64,000 bases of DNA, taken from the NCBI RefSeq assembly GCF_900699765.1, contig NZ_CAADHO010000001.1:930001-994000 (forward strand), written 5' to 3'. Position 1 is the stretch's first letter; every line of letters starts with the position of its first letter. Under the pieces are notes generated by a model, which saw nothing but the letters and a program-made list of their open reading frames with translations, ran no database searches and was not told the origin of the DNA. Below, in pieces: positions 34,157-43,105 of this stretch. The stretch comes from Desulfoluna butyratoxydans. Lineage in GTDB: Bacteria; Desulfobacterota; Desulfobacteria; Desulfobacterales; Desulfolunaceae. Made by a program: the position numbers and the translations under genes.

Positions 34157-35542
34157 ATGGAGCGCCTTGAAACCATCCTCATCGTGGACGATGAAACGGA
34201 CCTGACACGGGGCCTTGCACGCACCCTTCAGATGGCCCTGCCCGTGACGGTGCGCACCGCCGCAAGCGGCGAAGAGGCCCTGGTCATCCTGAAACAGGAA
34301 TCCGTAGACCTTATCCTCACCGATATCAGCATGCCGGAGATGAGCGGCATGGAACTCCTGGAACAGATCCTTGCAGACGATGCCACCCAGACCGTTATCC
34401 TCATGACGGCTTACGGCACCATCGACGTGGCGGTCTCAGCCATGAAAAAAGGGGCCTGGGACTTCCTTCAGAAGCCCTTTGCCTCGGACACCCTCGCGCG
34501 CATCGTCACCAAGGGCCTGGAGCGCCACCGGCTCCTCAGGGAGAACCGGGAACTCACGGCCCGCCTCGCCGAAACCTCGGGCAGCCCCCTCGTGGGCAAC
34601 AGCGTCCCCATCCGCCAGACCCTGGACACCCTGGCCATGCTGGGACAAAGCGACGTCACCGTCCTGATCCGGGGAGAGACCGGCACAGGCAAGGACCTGG
34701 CTGCCCGCATCATCCACGAGGCCAGCGCCCGCAAGGCCAAGCCCTTTGTCACCGTCAACTGCCCGGCCCTGCCCGAGGGGCTCCTGGAGAGCGAACTCTT
34801 CGGCCACAAAAAAGGGGCCTTCACCAACGCGGACACCGACAAAGTCGGCCTCTTCGACCAGGCCAGGGGAGGCACCCTCTTCCTGGACGAAATCGGCGAC
34901 CTCACCCCCGGCCTCCAGACCAAACTCCTCAGGGTTCTCCAGAACCGGGAAATCCGCCCCCTGGGCGACACCGAAAGCCACACCGTGGACGTGCGCATCC
35001 TGGCCGCCACCAACCAGGCCCTTGAATCCAAAATCGACGACACCTCGTTTCGGGCCGACCTTTTTTACCGCCTCAACGTGGCAACCGTCACCATGCCCCC
35101 GCTGCGGGACATACGCGACGACATCCCCCTTCTGGTGGAGCACTTCCTCTCCAAGGCCTCCCGGGACCTCAAGCTCCCCAGGAAACAGCTCTCCCCCGTT
35201 CTCATGGCCTCGGTGTGCAACCGCCCCTGGCCGGGCAACACCCGAGAGCTCGAAAACACCCTCACAGGCTGGGTGGCCCTCACCCAGGGCGACACCATCG
35301 ACCTCTGCGAAGTACCGGACACACCGCCCCATGGAGCCCCCCCCACGGATTCCTTTGCCGTGCCCTACCTGGACCAGAAGGAGAAAATCATCGAATCCTT
35401 CACCCGGGACTACCTCCACCGCCTCTTTACCGAAACCGGCGGCAACGTGGCCCTCTCCGCCCGCAAAAGCGGCATCAAGCGCCAGTCCCTCCAGAAGATC
35501 ATCCAGCGCTATGCCATCGACGTGGAGTCATACAGAAAGTAG
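34157..35542 (+). CDS. Sigma-54-dependent response regulator (NtrC family)
   Basis: 461 aa. The REC domain has phospho-Asp56 (ILTDISMPEM). The AAA+ domain has Walker A GETGTGKD, Walker B GGTLFLDEIGDL and an arginine-finger region FRADLFYRLNV. The sigma-54-contact loop reads GAFTNA instead of GAFTGA, a variant seen in some family members. The C-terminal Fis-type HTH is NVALSARKSGIKRQSLQKI. ATG in ACATATGG with a weak ribosome site. Paired with the heme kinase upstream. A matching sigma-54 promoter and a palindrome lie just downstream, before the exporter gene. Confidence 0.93.
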   Translation: MERLETILIVDDETDLTRGLARTLQMALPVTVRTAASGEEALVILKQESVDLILTDISMPEMSGMELLEQILADDATQTVILMTAYGTIDVAVSAMKKGAWDFLQKPFASDTLARIVTKGLERHRLLRENRELTARLAETSGSPLVGNSVPIRQTLDTLAMLGQSDVTVLIRGETGTGKDLAARIIHEASARKAKPFVTVNCPALPEGLLESELFGHKKGAFTNADTDKVGLFDQARGGTLFLDEIGDLTPGLQTKLLRVLQNREIRPLGDTESHTVDVRILAATNQALESKIDDTSFRADLFYRLNVATVTMPPLRDIRDDIPLLVEHFLSKASRDLKLPRKQLSPVLMASVCNRPWPGNTRELENTLTGWVALTQGDTIDLCEVPDTPPHGAPPTDSFAVPYLDQKEKIIESFTRDYLHRLFTETGGNVALSARKSGIKRQSLQKIIQRYAIDVESYRK

Positions 35543-35800
35543 GGGAAAGGATAAAGACAGGGAAAAAACGGCATCCCTTGGGATCCATACAGGCGAAACA
35601 CCTCGAAATCAGCGCACAAGTGTGCGTTCTCTATGGCCCCATCGCCTCACCATCCAGGCCATCTTTTCCCTGCCCCCCCAGCACGGCAGGTGCCCCCCCA
35701 AGGAGGCACCCTATCATCTCACCCGCCGGGGGCTGTCTTGCCCCTTGCCCTCCAACGCTCTTCATCAAATACGCTGATGGATTTCATTCATTGCCCTTGC

Positions 35801-35816
35801 GCCCCCTGCAGGGGGC
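35801..35816. promoter_or_regulatory. Perfect 16-bp palindrome, candidate activator-binding site
   Basis: GCCCCCTGCAGGGGGC lies 80 bases upstream of the -24 element of the sigma-54 promoter, in the usual range for an NtrC-type upstream activating site. A weaker inverted repeat CGCACA-AG-TGTGCG is at 35613-35626. A near copy of the palindrome's right arm occurs at 35951-35960. Confidence 0.5.
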
Positions 35817-35895
35817 ACTCCGCGACACCCGGCAATATCCATAAGCGATTTTTATCGGTTTCATTCCGAGAACTTATGCATTCCGTTGCATCACC

Positions 35896-35911
35896 TGGCA
35901 TTCCCCTTGCT
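35896..35911 (+). promoter_or_regulatory. Sigma-54 (-24/-12) promoter of the YeiH-family exporter gene
   Basis: TGGCATTCCCCTTGCT fits TGGCAYR-N4-TTGCW at every invariant base (GG of -24 and GC of -12 with correct spacing). Transcription should begin near 35922, giving a leader of about 115 bases before the ATG at 36037. The adjoining gene encodes a sigma-54 activator. Confidence 0.75.
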
Positions 35912-36036
35912 CCTTTACAGGGCATGAATTGTTTGCCGGGCGCTGCCCTCCATGCAGGGGGCAGGGGCCTGCTTCACCCGGGCACACCTTTTACGAGGGA
36001 CGCTGTTTCACCACCATTTGGGAGGAGAAGAGAGAT

Positions 36037-37779
36037 ATGACAACGGAAACCAAGGACAACATCGTCTACGACAGTGGCAAAGGGCGCCTGTCGGACTTAT
36101 GGAAAAAAGAAGATTACTGGGCCATCTGGCTGGGCTTTATCCTGCTCTTTGCGGGCATGATCATTTACTTCCCCAAGGGAGACGCCGCGGTCAAGGCCAA
36201 GATCACCGAGGCCAACGCCACCTTGACCCAGGAGAGTGAACGGGCGCCGTTCAAGACCATTGAGTGGTACTCGGCCGTGGACGCCAAGAAAAAGCTCAAG
36301 GCCACCTCCAGCCCCGTGGGCAAGGCCATCAAAAAATTCACCAGCAAGCCCCATAAATGGAGCGGCAACCCCATCTCCGCCTTTTACCTGAGCGCCGAAG
36401 ATGCCAAGGCCCTGTCGGCCAAGGGGATGGTGAAGTACGACGCGGGCAAGGCCAAGGTGTCCGAGGCCCTTGAAGCGGCCACCGCAGCCCAGGCAGCGGC
36501 GGCTGCCGCAAACTTCGGCGACACCGCCCTCAATGCCGATGCCGGCAAGAAAATCGATGACTGGCGCAGCGCCCACGCCAAGCTGGGCAGCCTCAAAAAG
36601 AAGGCCAACGTCAAACCCTACAACCTGCTGCCCGGCCTCATCGGCTTCATGATCTTCCTGGCCCTCTTCTTCGGCGTGGGCATCGCCTTCATGGGAGACT
36701 CCTTTGCCAGGTTCGCCAAGGCCTTCTGCTTTGTCTTCGCCGTGGCGGTGCTGGCTTACGTGGCCGCGGCCAACGCCACCATGAAGCACTACGGCATCGG
36801 CTACGCAGCCTGGGCCATTCTCTTCGGCATGATCATCAGCAACACCGTGGGCACCCCCGAGTGGGTGAAACCCGGGGTCCAGACCGAGTACTACATCAAG
36901 ACCGGCCTGGTACTCCTTGGGGCTGAGGTGCTTTTCAACAAGATCCTCTCCATCGGTATCCCGGGCATCTTCGTGGCCTGGGTGGTGACCCCCATCGTGT
37001 TGATCTCCACCTACTGGTTCGGCCAGAAAATCCTGAAGATCGAATCCAAGACCATGAACATGACCATCTCCGCGGACATGAGCGTCTGCGGGGTCTCGGC
37101 AGCCATCGCCACGGCCTCGGCCTGCCGGGCCAAAAAAGAGGAGCTGACCCTGGCCGTTGGCCTCTCCCTGATCTTTACCTCCATCATGATGATCATCATG
37201 CCCGCCGTCATCAAGGCCACCGGCATGGACTACATCCTGGGCGGCGCCTGGATGGGCGGTACCATCGACGCCACGGGCGCCGTGGCCGCGGCCGGCGCCT
37301 TCCTCTCGGAGCGGGCCCTTTACGTGGCCGCCACCATCAAGATGATCCAGAACGTGCTCATCGGCGTCATCGCCTTTGGGGTGGCCATTTACTTCGTGGC
37401 CGAAGAGGAGGCCGCCAGCGGCCGCAAGGTGGGGCTCATCGAAATCTGGAACCGATTCCCCAAATTCGTCATCGGGTTCATCATCGCCTCCATCGCGTTC
37501 TCGACCCTCTACACCTCCATCGGCAAAGACCTGGCCTATGTCATCATCGACCACGGCGCCATCCGGGGCTTCTCCAAAATCGGTCGGGGCTGGTTCTTCT
37601 GCCTGGCCTTTGCCAGCATCGGCCTGGCCACCAACTTCCGGGAGCTGAAGTCCTACTTCAAGGGAGGCAAGCCCTTGATCCTCTATGTCTGCGGCCAGAG
37701 CCTCAACCTGTGCCTGACCCTGATCATGGCCTACATCATGTTCTTCCTGGTCTTCCCGGAGATCACCGCCAAGATCTAA
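36037..37779 (+). CDS. YeiH/TauZ-type putative sulfate (anion) exporter with a large periplasmic insert
   Basis: 580-aa membrane protein. The C-terminal 400 residues match the 'putative sulfate exporter' family (PF03601): [36 protein letters not shown] and [23 protein letters not shown]. Family members are normally about 340 aa. Here a first helix ([18 protein letters not shown]) is followed by about 140 hydrophilic, Ala/Lys-rich residues (43-185) before the core. The ATG at 36037 follows GGGAGGAG. It is preceded by a sigma-54 promoter and followed at 18 bases by a small membrane protein gene. The exported anion could be sulfate, sulfite or an organosulfonate product; this is inference from the family. 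Confidence 0.88.
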   Translation: MTTETKDNIVYDSGKGRLSDLWKKEDYWAIWLGFILLFAGMIIYFPKGDAAVKAKITEANATLTQESERAPFKTIEWYSAVDAKKKLKATSSPVGKAIKKFTSKPHKWSGNPISAFYLSAEDAKALSAKGMVKYDAGKAKVSEALEAATAAQAAAAAANFGDTALNADAGKKIDDWRSAHAKLGSLKKKANVKPYNLLPGLIGFMIFLALFFGVGIAFMGDSFARFAKAFCFVFAVAVLAYVAAANATMKHYGIGYAAWAILFGMIISNTVGTPEWVKPGVQTEYYIKTGLVLLGAEVLFNKILSIGIPGIFVAWVVTPIVLISTYWFGQKILKIESKTMNMTISADMSVCGVSAAIATASACRAKKEELTLAVGLSLIFTSIMMIIMPAVIKATGMDYILGGAWMGGTIDATGAVAAAGAFLSERALYVAATIKMIQNVLIGVIAFGVAIYFVAEEEAASGRKVGLIEIWNRFPKFVIGFIIASIAFSTLYTSIGKDLAYVIIDHGAIRGFSKIGRGWFFCLAFASIGLATNFRELKSYFKGGKPLILYVCGQSLNLCLTLIMAYIMFFLVFPEITAKI

Positions 37780-37797
37780 CGGAATAAGGAGAAAACC

Positions 37798-38037
37798 ATG
37801 GACCCAAACAGCCCATTGTCCAAACGGATCGGAGGCCTTCTGGCAAGCATCGCCGGATGCCTTCTCATGATCTACGTCATCGGCCCCTGGCTGGACAGCC
37901 TCTCCGCCATCAAGCCCCTGGCCGATTTCATTGAAGAGCGAGACATCAACGCCAACGCCTACTATTACACCGAGGTGGCTGAGTTCTCCGATGCCGAGCT
38001 CAACATGAAAAACACCATGACCTACATGCCCAAATAG
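37798..38037 (+). CDS. Small membrane protein partner of the YeiH-family exporter
   Basis: 79 aa with one strong hydrophobic helix at about 13-32 (LLASIAGCLLMIYVIGPW) and a polar tail rich in Asn, Tyr and Glu (NANAYYYTEVAEFSDAELNM). It begins 18 bases after the exporter stop behind AATAAGGAG, so it is co-transcribed, and an intrinsic terminator follows. No family is recognised. It may be an accessory subunit. Confidence 0.8.
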   Translation: MDPNSPLSKRIGGLLASIAGCLLMIYVIGPWLDSLSAIKPLADFIEERDINANAYYYTEVAEFSDAELNMKNTMTYMPK

Positions 38038-38083
38038 GTCTTCTCCGCCCGCCACAATGCGGAAGGGAGGGCCCAAATAAAAA

Positions 38084-38113
38084 ACGCCCGCGTATCACGC
38101 GGGCGTTTTTTTG
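38084..38113. terminator. Bidirectional intrinsic terminator after the exporter operon
   Basis: ACGCCCGCG-TATCA-CGCGGGCGT followed by TTTTTTT, with an A-tract on the other side. It lies between the exporter operon and the converging MarR gene. Confidence 0.92.
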
Positions 38114-38149
38114 TTTTTCCTATAAAGGGCACCTTGCTTGAAGCCGGGT

Positions 38150-38647
38150 TTACTCCTTGGCTTCCAGGGTGTTGATGGGACCGGAAAAGAGGATGGGGGC
38201 CACCTCCAGATTTTCCGCGTTCATCATGGATGCGATGCGCTGAAGGGAAGAGAGCAGAAGGGTCTGCTCCCAGGATTCGAGCTTGTTGAACCGCGCCACA
38301 AACTGCTCATGAAGCAGGGACGGCTTGTTCTGGATAATCTCAAGGGCCTTGTCGGTGGCTGCCACCAGCACCCGCCGCTTGTCGGTCTCCCCTTTTTTCC
38401 GTTTCAGGACCCCGTTCTTCTCGAGGCGTTCGACGATGTTGGTCACCGTGGCCTGACTGAGGCTCACCTTTTTGGCCAGGCTTCCGATGGAAATCTCCCC
38501 TTCCCTGGCGATCACCTGGATCACCACGAGCTGGGGCCCGGTCAGTCCGTATTTCTTAACAAGCTGCTTTGAGTGCAGGTCCGTGGCCCGTATGATCTGC
38601 CGCAGGGAGATCAACAGGTCGTAGCAGATATCATGGTCATCAACCAT
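38150..38647 (-). CDS. MarR-family transcriptional regulator
   Basis: 165-aa winged-helix regulator. The core has LVKKYGLTGPQLVVIQVIAREG, the recognition region LAKKVSLSQATVTNIVERLEKNG and the wing VLKRKKGETDKRRVLVAATDKA with the conserved D-x-R-R. An extra C-terminal helix pair (residues 115-165) is typical of the dimer interface. ATG with GGAGAGG upstream. It converges on the exporter operon. Whether it regulates that operon or its own upstream neighbours is not visible; I see no obvious palindromic operator in its promoter. Confidence 0.9.
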   Translation of the reverse strand: MVDDHDICYDLLISLRQIIRATDLHSKQLVKKYGLTGPQLVVIQVIAREGEISIGSLAKKVSLSQATVTNIVERLEKNGVLKRKKGETDKRRVLVAATDKALEIIQNKPSLLHEQFVARFNKLESWEQTLLLSSLQRIASMMNAENLEVAPILFSGPINTLEAKE

Positions 38648-38814
38648 CGGTTACGCCTCTCCATAATAAAAGTGATCATTCCACACAAAATCCCTTCTAT
38701 CAGCTCTCATAAGGCTTGTACAGAACCCACCTGTTTTTCCCTGCGTTTTTGGTCTCTCACACAACCACAGCCCTCTGATTAAGCAGAACAACCCCCCAAA
38801 GAATCAACAGAAAT

Positions 38815-38930
38815 TTGACAAGCAGGTCTTAGGCAAGCCGTTCCAGGCGCCGCCGAAATGCATGCGGATTTTTCGTTCATAAAAAAAAGATTTTGCGGCG
38901 CTTTATTCACGAAAGCGCCCCGCCGGAGGC
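38815..38930 (+). repeat. Mosaic intergenic repeat, copy 4, left end missing
   Basis: TTTGACAAGCAGGTCTTAGGCAAGCC through TTTTGCGGCGCTTTATTC to GCCCCGCCGGAGGC. It matches the central and right blocks of copy 1 but lacks the GCCTCCGGCGGCC start. The rest of 38648-39207 holds no gene I can support. Confidence 0.75.
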
Positions 38931-39207
38931 AACTGAATCATGACAACAGAGGGAAGGACATTTGAAACTCGGAATGAGAGGGAATTTCTGGTAGGGTGCC
39001 ATGGGAGCCGAGGGGCAAAGGGTGCCTGAGGATACGCCGTTAGGAGGATCCGGTCGAATAGGAAGATTCGCCCGGGAAACGTATCGCGCCCCCTGTTTCA
39101 CCACATCAACAGGCGGTCGGCATCATCCTTTGCCCCTCGGTCTCCAGTGGAGGGACAGGCACACACGATGGCAAGGCATCGCGGTGCCATAAAATGGGGT
39201 CCAAACC

Positions 39208-39840
39208 TCAGGCCAGCATGGCCTTGGCCAGCTTGCTTGCGGACCCGGCATCGGCGGCGTAAGCATCGGCCCCGATCTCATCGGCGAAGGCCTGGTCCAC
39301 GGGCGCACCACCCACCATGATCTTCACCCCGTCGCGCAGGCCGGAGGCGGTGATCTGCTCCACCGTGGACTTCATCATGGGCATGGTGGTGGTCAGCAGG
39401 GCCGAGAGCCCAACGATGTCGGGCTGCTTCTCCCGGATCTCGTTTAGAAAGGTATCGATCTCCACGTCCACGCCCAGGTCGGTGACCTCAAAACCGGCAC
39501 TCTCCATCATCATGACCACCAGGTTTTTCCCGATGTCGTGCAGGTCGCCCTTCACCGTGCCGATGACCACCTTTCCGACCGAGGCGTTATCATCCTCGGA
39601 GAGAAGGGGTTTCAAAATCTCCACGGCAGTCCCCATGGCCATGGCCGACATGAGCACCTCGGGGATGAACATCTCCCCGGTCTCCATGCGCCCCCCCACC
39701 ACGTCCATGCCGGCAATAAGGCCGTCGGACAAAATCACCCCGGCCTCCATGCCCTGATCCAGAGCAGCCTTCACATGGTTCACAAGGGCTTCGTCATCTC
39801 CGGCAATGAGGGTATCGGTAATGGTTTTCAGGTCAGCCAT
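39208..39840 (-). CDS. Corrinoid (B12-binding) methyl carrier protein, MttC/MtgC type
   Basis: 210-aa cytoplasmic methyl carrier. The N-terminal helical B12-binding cap (residues 1-85) has MDVVGGRMETGEMFIPEVLMSA. The Rossmann B12 domain carries Asp99-Leu-His101-Asp-Ile-Gly104, where His101 is the lower cobalt ligand, then VGLSALLTTTMPMM and VGGAPV. It accepts a methyl group from the MttB homologue encoded next to it (110 bases upstream in the same operon) and passes it to tetrahydrofolate via an MtgA-type enzyme (48746-49546). ATG with AAGGAG. No corrinoid-reactivating RamA-type protein is in view. Confidence 0.93.
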   Translation of the reverse strand: MADLKTITDTLIAGDDEALVNHVKAALDQGMEAGVILSDGLIAGMDVVGGRMETGEMFIPEVLMSAMAMGTAVEILKPLLSEDDNASVGKVVIGTVKGDLHDIGKNLVVMMMESAGFEVTDLGVDVEIDTFLNEIREKQPDIVGLSALLTTTMPMMKSTVEQITASGLRDGVKIMVGGAPVDQAFADEIGADAYAADAGSASKLAKAMLA

Positions 39841-39895
39841 AATCAGTCTCCTTCCGTTTTTCCGTAACGCCAGTCTAAAAATATCGGCCCGTCTC

Positions 39896-39926
39896 CCCGG
39901 CCTCCGACGTGTCGCCGGAGGCCGGG
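39896..39926. promoter_or_regulatory. Stable intercistronic hairpin between mttB-like and corrinoid genes
   Basis: CCCGGCCTCCG and CGGAGGCCGGG pair around a nine-base loop in the 110-base gap. There is no U-tract. It probably stabilises or segments the mRNA and may raise the level of the corrinoid protein relative to the methyltransferase. Confidence 0.55.
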
Positions 39927-39950
39927 CCGGGCTTATCAGTCACAGCACAA

Positions 39951-41378
39951 TCAACCCAGCCGTTTCGCCACAAAGGCAGCAAGGTCACGTTCCAGTTCGG
40001 GCTCCAGGGTGGACTCGGGGCAGGCGTCAAGCCGCTCTTTGTAAAGGCGGTTGGCACGCACCAGGGCGTCTTCGCCCCCCTGTTTCTCCCACTTTTCGTG
40101 GTTGTTCCAGTCCGATACCGTGGGCCGCCAGGCCGTTCGGCAATTTTTCATGGTGGTGGGGTGCATGAGAAAAGAGCCCTGGGGCCCGATGGTGCCGATG
40201 AGTTCTGCCGAAAGATCGGTGTGGATGCCGCCCACCCCTTCCATAAACCGGAGCACGCGGCTGATCATCTCCTCGTCCATGATGAACTTTTCAAAGGAGT
40301 TGGTCATGATGGAGTCCAGAACGCCCAGACACTCGTTGATGACATGGGCGCCGCCGAGCATGCACTGCATGAGGTTCTGCATGGTCTCGAAGCCCGCCTG
40401 GGCGTCCGGGACCTTGGCGTCGTTGAGCCCTGCCATGGTGCGGGTGGGCAGATGGTAGAGGTCCAGGGCCATCTGCAGGTTCACGATGTTGATGAGGTGG
40501 GACTCCGGAGAACCGGTGACGTACTGGGCGGTCATCATGTTGGGCACGGCCGTGGCCGGTGCGTAGATAACGCCTGCCCCGGGGGTGACCATCTGGCTCA
40601 GGACCAGGCCCGAAAGGATCTCGGCGTTCTGGAGCACCGCAGCCCCCAGAAGGCTCATGGGCGCGGAGATCCCGGCCAGGGCGCAGGAGAGGACCGTCAC
40701 GGGCTGGTTGTACCGGGCATAGGTCATGATGGTTTCAATGGGCTCGGTATCAAAGGCCAAGGGGCTCAAGGGGTTGACGCTGGCGTAGACGCTGGGGTGG
40801 TCGGCAAGGAAGCCCTTGCCCACGGCCACCTCGTACATCGCAAACATCTCTTCGATCTCCCGGGCGGGCTGCACGTTGCGCTTCAACGGCTTGGTGGTGT
40901 GCTTGAGGGTCTCGAAAAAGATGCGCAGGGGGCGCTCTTCAGGGGGCACGTCGTTGGGCTCCACGGGGATGGCCCCGGAAATGGTGCACACCGGGCTCTG
41001 ATGGGCCAGCTTGAAAAAGTCGATGAGGTCCGCCATGGTGGAGGCCCTTCGCCCGCGCTCCATGTCGTGGGTAAAGACGCAGCCGTTGCTCGGCTCCACA
41101 TGGGTCCGGGTCTGGCCCTCGCCAAGGGTCACCACCGTCTCTTTGTCCCGGCCCCACAGGGAGATGGACGAAGGAGCGCTCTCAAGGGATTTCTCCAGGA
41201 GGGAGCGGGGAATCTTCACCCGGTGCCCGTCCACCTCGGCCCCGTTCTGCTTGAAAAGGGCCAGGGCTTCGTCCGACTTGAATTCGACCCCGGTGGTCTC
41301 AAGTACCTGGACGGTTGCTTCGTGAATGCGGGCCAGCTCGTCTGTGCCCACCACATTGATACGGTTTGCCAATGCCAT
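39951..41378 (-). CDS. Non-pyrrolysine MttB-family quaternary-amine methyltransferase
   Basis: 475-aa member of the trimethylamine methyltransferase superfamily with no in-frame amber codon, so it belongs to the non-Pyl branch typified by MtgB (glycine betaine to dimethylglycine). Conserved features include ARIHEATVQVLETTGVEF near the start, HVEPSNGCVF and GGAHVINECLGVLDSIMTNSFEKF near the C-terminus. It transfers a methyl group from a quaternary amine to the adjacent corrinoid protein. The ATG at 41378 with AGGAG is preferred over an upstream GTG. The neighbouring BCCT carrier suggests betaine, carnitine, choline or proline betaine as substrate. Confidence 0.9.
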   Translation of the reverse strand: MALANRINVVGTDELARIHEATVQVLETTGVEFKSDEALALFKQNGAEVDGHRVKIPRSLLEKSLESAPSSISLWGRDKETVVTLGEGQTRTHVEPSNGCVFTHDMERGRRASTMADLIDFFKLAHQSPVCTISGAIPVEPNDVPPEERPLRIFFETLKHTTKPLKRNVQPAREIEEMFAMYEVAVGKGFLADHPSVYASVNPLSPLAFDTEPIETIMTYARYNQPVTVLSCALAGISAPMSLLGAAVLQNAEILSGLVLSQMVTPGAGVIYAPATAVPNMMTAQYVTGSPESHLINIVNLQMALDLYHLPTRTMAGLNDAKVPDAQAGFETMQNLMQCMLGGAHVINECLGVLDSIMTNSFEKFIMDEEMISRVLRFMEGVGGIHTDLSAELIGTIGPQGSFLMHPTTMKNCRTAWRPTVSDWNNHEKWEKQGGEDALVRANRLYKERLDACPESTLEPELERDLAAFVAKRLG

Positions 41379-41530
41379 GTCCTTGTTGTCTCCTGTCACG
41401 CAGCGGTATTACGAAATATCAAGGCGAAGGGGCGCGCCTCCCCTCCGCCGTTGTGATTCAAAGGAAGTCGTCCGGCCCAAGGACCCTGCAGAGAGAGCAG
41501 GGCCTGACTGGCCGTCCGCAAGGGACCGCT

Positions 41531-43105
41531 TTATGCGGCCTGTTTTGCCACCTCCTCTTCCAGGGATTCCGGAGGGGGCTGAAGAGCTGAAACGCTCCGG
41601 GTCTCATACCGGTGGAGGTCCTTGATGAAAAAGTAACCGGCCCCCAGCATGATGAAGAGCAGGGGAAAGGAGGTGAGGACCGCCACCGCCTGCAGGGGTT
41701 TGAGGCCGCCGATGAACATCAGGCTGATGGCCGCCACCCCGTTGACCACGGACCAGAACATACGGTTCCAGCGGGCGGGTTCCTTGTCCATGGGCAGCTC
41801 TTTGGTGCTCACCGTGGCCAGGACGTAGGACGCAGAGTCCAGGGTGGTGGCGCAGAAGATGAACATCAGCATGATGAACAGAGGCAGCATGACCTGCCCC
41901 AGGGGAAGGGCCGCGATGAGAGACGCGATGGTCTTGGCCGGACCGCTGGCCGCCATCATGGCGGTCATGGACTCGGCGCCGTTAAGCTCGATGTACAGGG
42001 AGTACCCGCCGAACACGCCGAAGAAGACGGCGCAGCCCAGGGGACCCCAGACGAGGACCGCAACGGCCATTTCACGCAGGGTACGGCCCTTGGAGATCTT
42101 GGCAAGGAAAACGCTCACAAAGGGAGACGCCCCGAGCCACCAGGCCCAGAAGAAAATGGTCCAGCCCTGGGGCCAGCCGCTCTGCCCGGCAGTGTCGGTC
42201 CACATGGACATGCGGATGACGTTGTCGAAAATCAGGCCGAGGCTGTTGACAAAGGTGTTGAGGATCCAGCTGGTGGGGCCCACCAGGAGCACGGCCGTCA
42301 TGAGGATGAAGGCCAGAACCAGGTTGAAGTTACTGAGTCGCTTGATGCCCTTCTCCAGGCCGAAGTAGCAGCTGCAGCAGAACATAACGGTCCAGATGCC
42401 CACGACGATGATGTCCAGGGTGAGGCTGGTCTCCACGCCGGTGAATTTTGCGATGGTGGCCGACAGCATGGGTGTTCCCAAGCCCAGAACCGTGACCACG
42501 TTGCCCAGGATGGCGAACATGATGAGAAGGTCCACAAACAGTTTGAACCCGGGGCTCTTCACGTGGCCTTCAAAGGCCGCGCCGATGCTGAGGCGCTTGG
42601 TCTTGCGCTGGTAATACGAATAGGCAATGGGCACCCCGAAAACCGCGGTGAGCGCCCAGGGCACAAACCCCCAGTGAAAGATGCCGTAGCAGGCCGCCCA
42701 CTCCTTGGCCTCCTTGGATCCCACCTCCAGGCCGAAGGGAGGACCCTGCATGTAATAAATGGGCTCGATAAAGGACCAGTAGATCAGGCCGGTGCCGATG
42801 CCGCAGCAGAAGAGCATGGCCACCCAGCTGATGTTGCCGAATTCGGGTTTGGCGTCCTGGCCGCCCAGCCTCACATGGCGGTAGGGGCCGAAGATCAGCC
42901 AGAGGAAAAAAATCACCGCTGCCACGGCAAAGAGCATAAAGGTCCAGCCCAGGTTGCCTGTGAAATACTTCCGGATGTTTGTCAGCACCACCAGCGCCTT
43001 GTCCTGAAACATGACGATGGGAATACAGGTGATCAGGGTCACCACCAGCGCCGAGAAAAACAGAACCGGTTCGATTTGTACGGGTTTGTCCGTCGAGTTA
43101 CTCAA
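41531..43105 (-). CDS. BCCT-family betaine/carnitine/choline transporter
   Basis: 524-aa inner-membrane carrier with twelve hydrophobic helices. Family motifs are WVAMLFCCGIGTGLIYWSFIEPIYYM and, in the TM8 tryptophan-rich segment, WTIFFWAWWLGASPFVSVFLAKISKGRTLREM. This is the BCCT signature for trimethylammonium substrates. The Met-Gly residues of the sodium-coupled subgroup are not obvious (CGIGTGLIYW), so the coupling ion is uncertain. It is encoded just upstream of the MttB homologue on the same strand, consistent with uptake of the substrate that is then demethylated. Confidence 0.93.
   Translation of the reverse strand: MSNSTDKPVQIEPVLFFSALVVTLITCIPIVMFQDKALVVLTNIRKYFTGNLGWTFMLFAVAAVIFFLWLIFGPYRHVRLGGQDAKPEFGNISWVAMLFCCGIGTGLIYWSFIEPIYYMQGPPFGLEVGSKEAKEWAACYGIFHWGFVPWALTAVFGVPIAYSYYQRKTKRLSIGAAFEGHVKSPGFKLFVDLLIMFAILGNVVTVLGLGTPMLSATIAKFTGVETSLTLDIIVVGIWTVMFCCSCYFGLEKGIKRLSNFNLVLAFILMTAVLLVGPTSWILNTFVNSLGLIFDNVIRMSMWTDTAGQSGWPQGWTIFFWAWWLGASPFVSVFLAKISKGRTLREMAVAVLVWGPLGCAVFFGVFGGYSLYIELNGAESMTAMMAASGPAKTIASLIAALPLGQVMLPLFIMLMFIFCATTLDSASYVLATVSTKELPMDKEPARWNRMFWSVVNGVAAISLMFIGGLKPLQAVAVLTSFPLLFIMLGAGYFFIKDLHRYETRSVSALQPPPESLEEEVAKQAA

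Noticed and set aside
36097..38076. 659-codon minus-strand frame opposite the YeiH-family exporter
   Set aside because: It is a GC-rich shadow frame rich in Gly/Asp/His without family features; the plus strand encodes a recognisable transporter with a ribosome site.
39951..41378. MttB homologue as a pyrrolysine-containing trimethylamine methyltransferase
   Set aside because: The frame is open over the full family length with no internal amber codon, so it is of the non-Pyl type.
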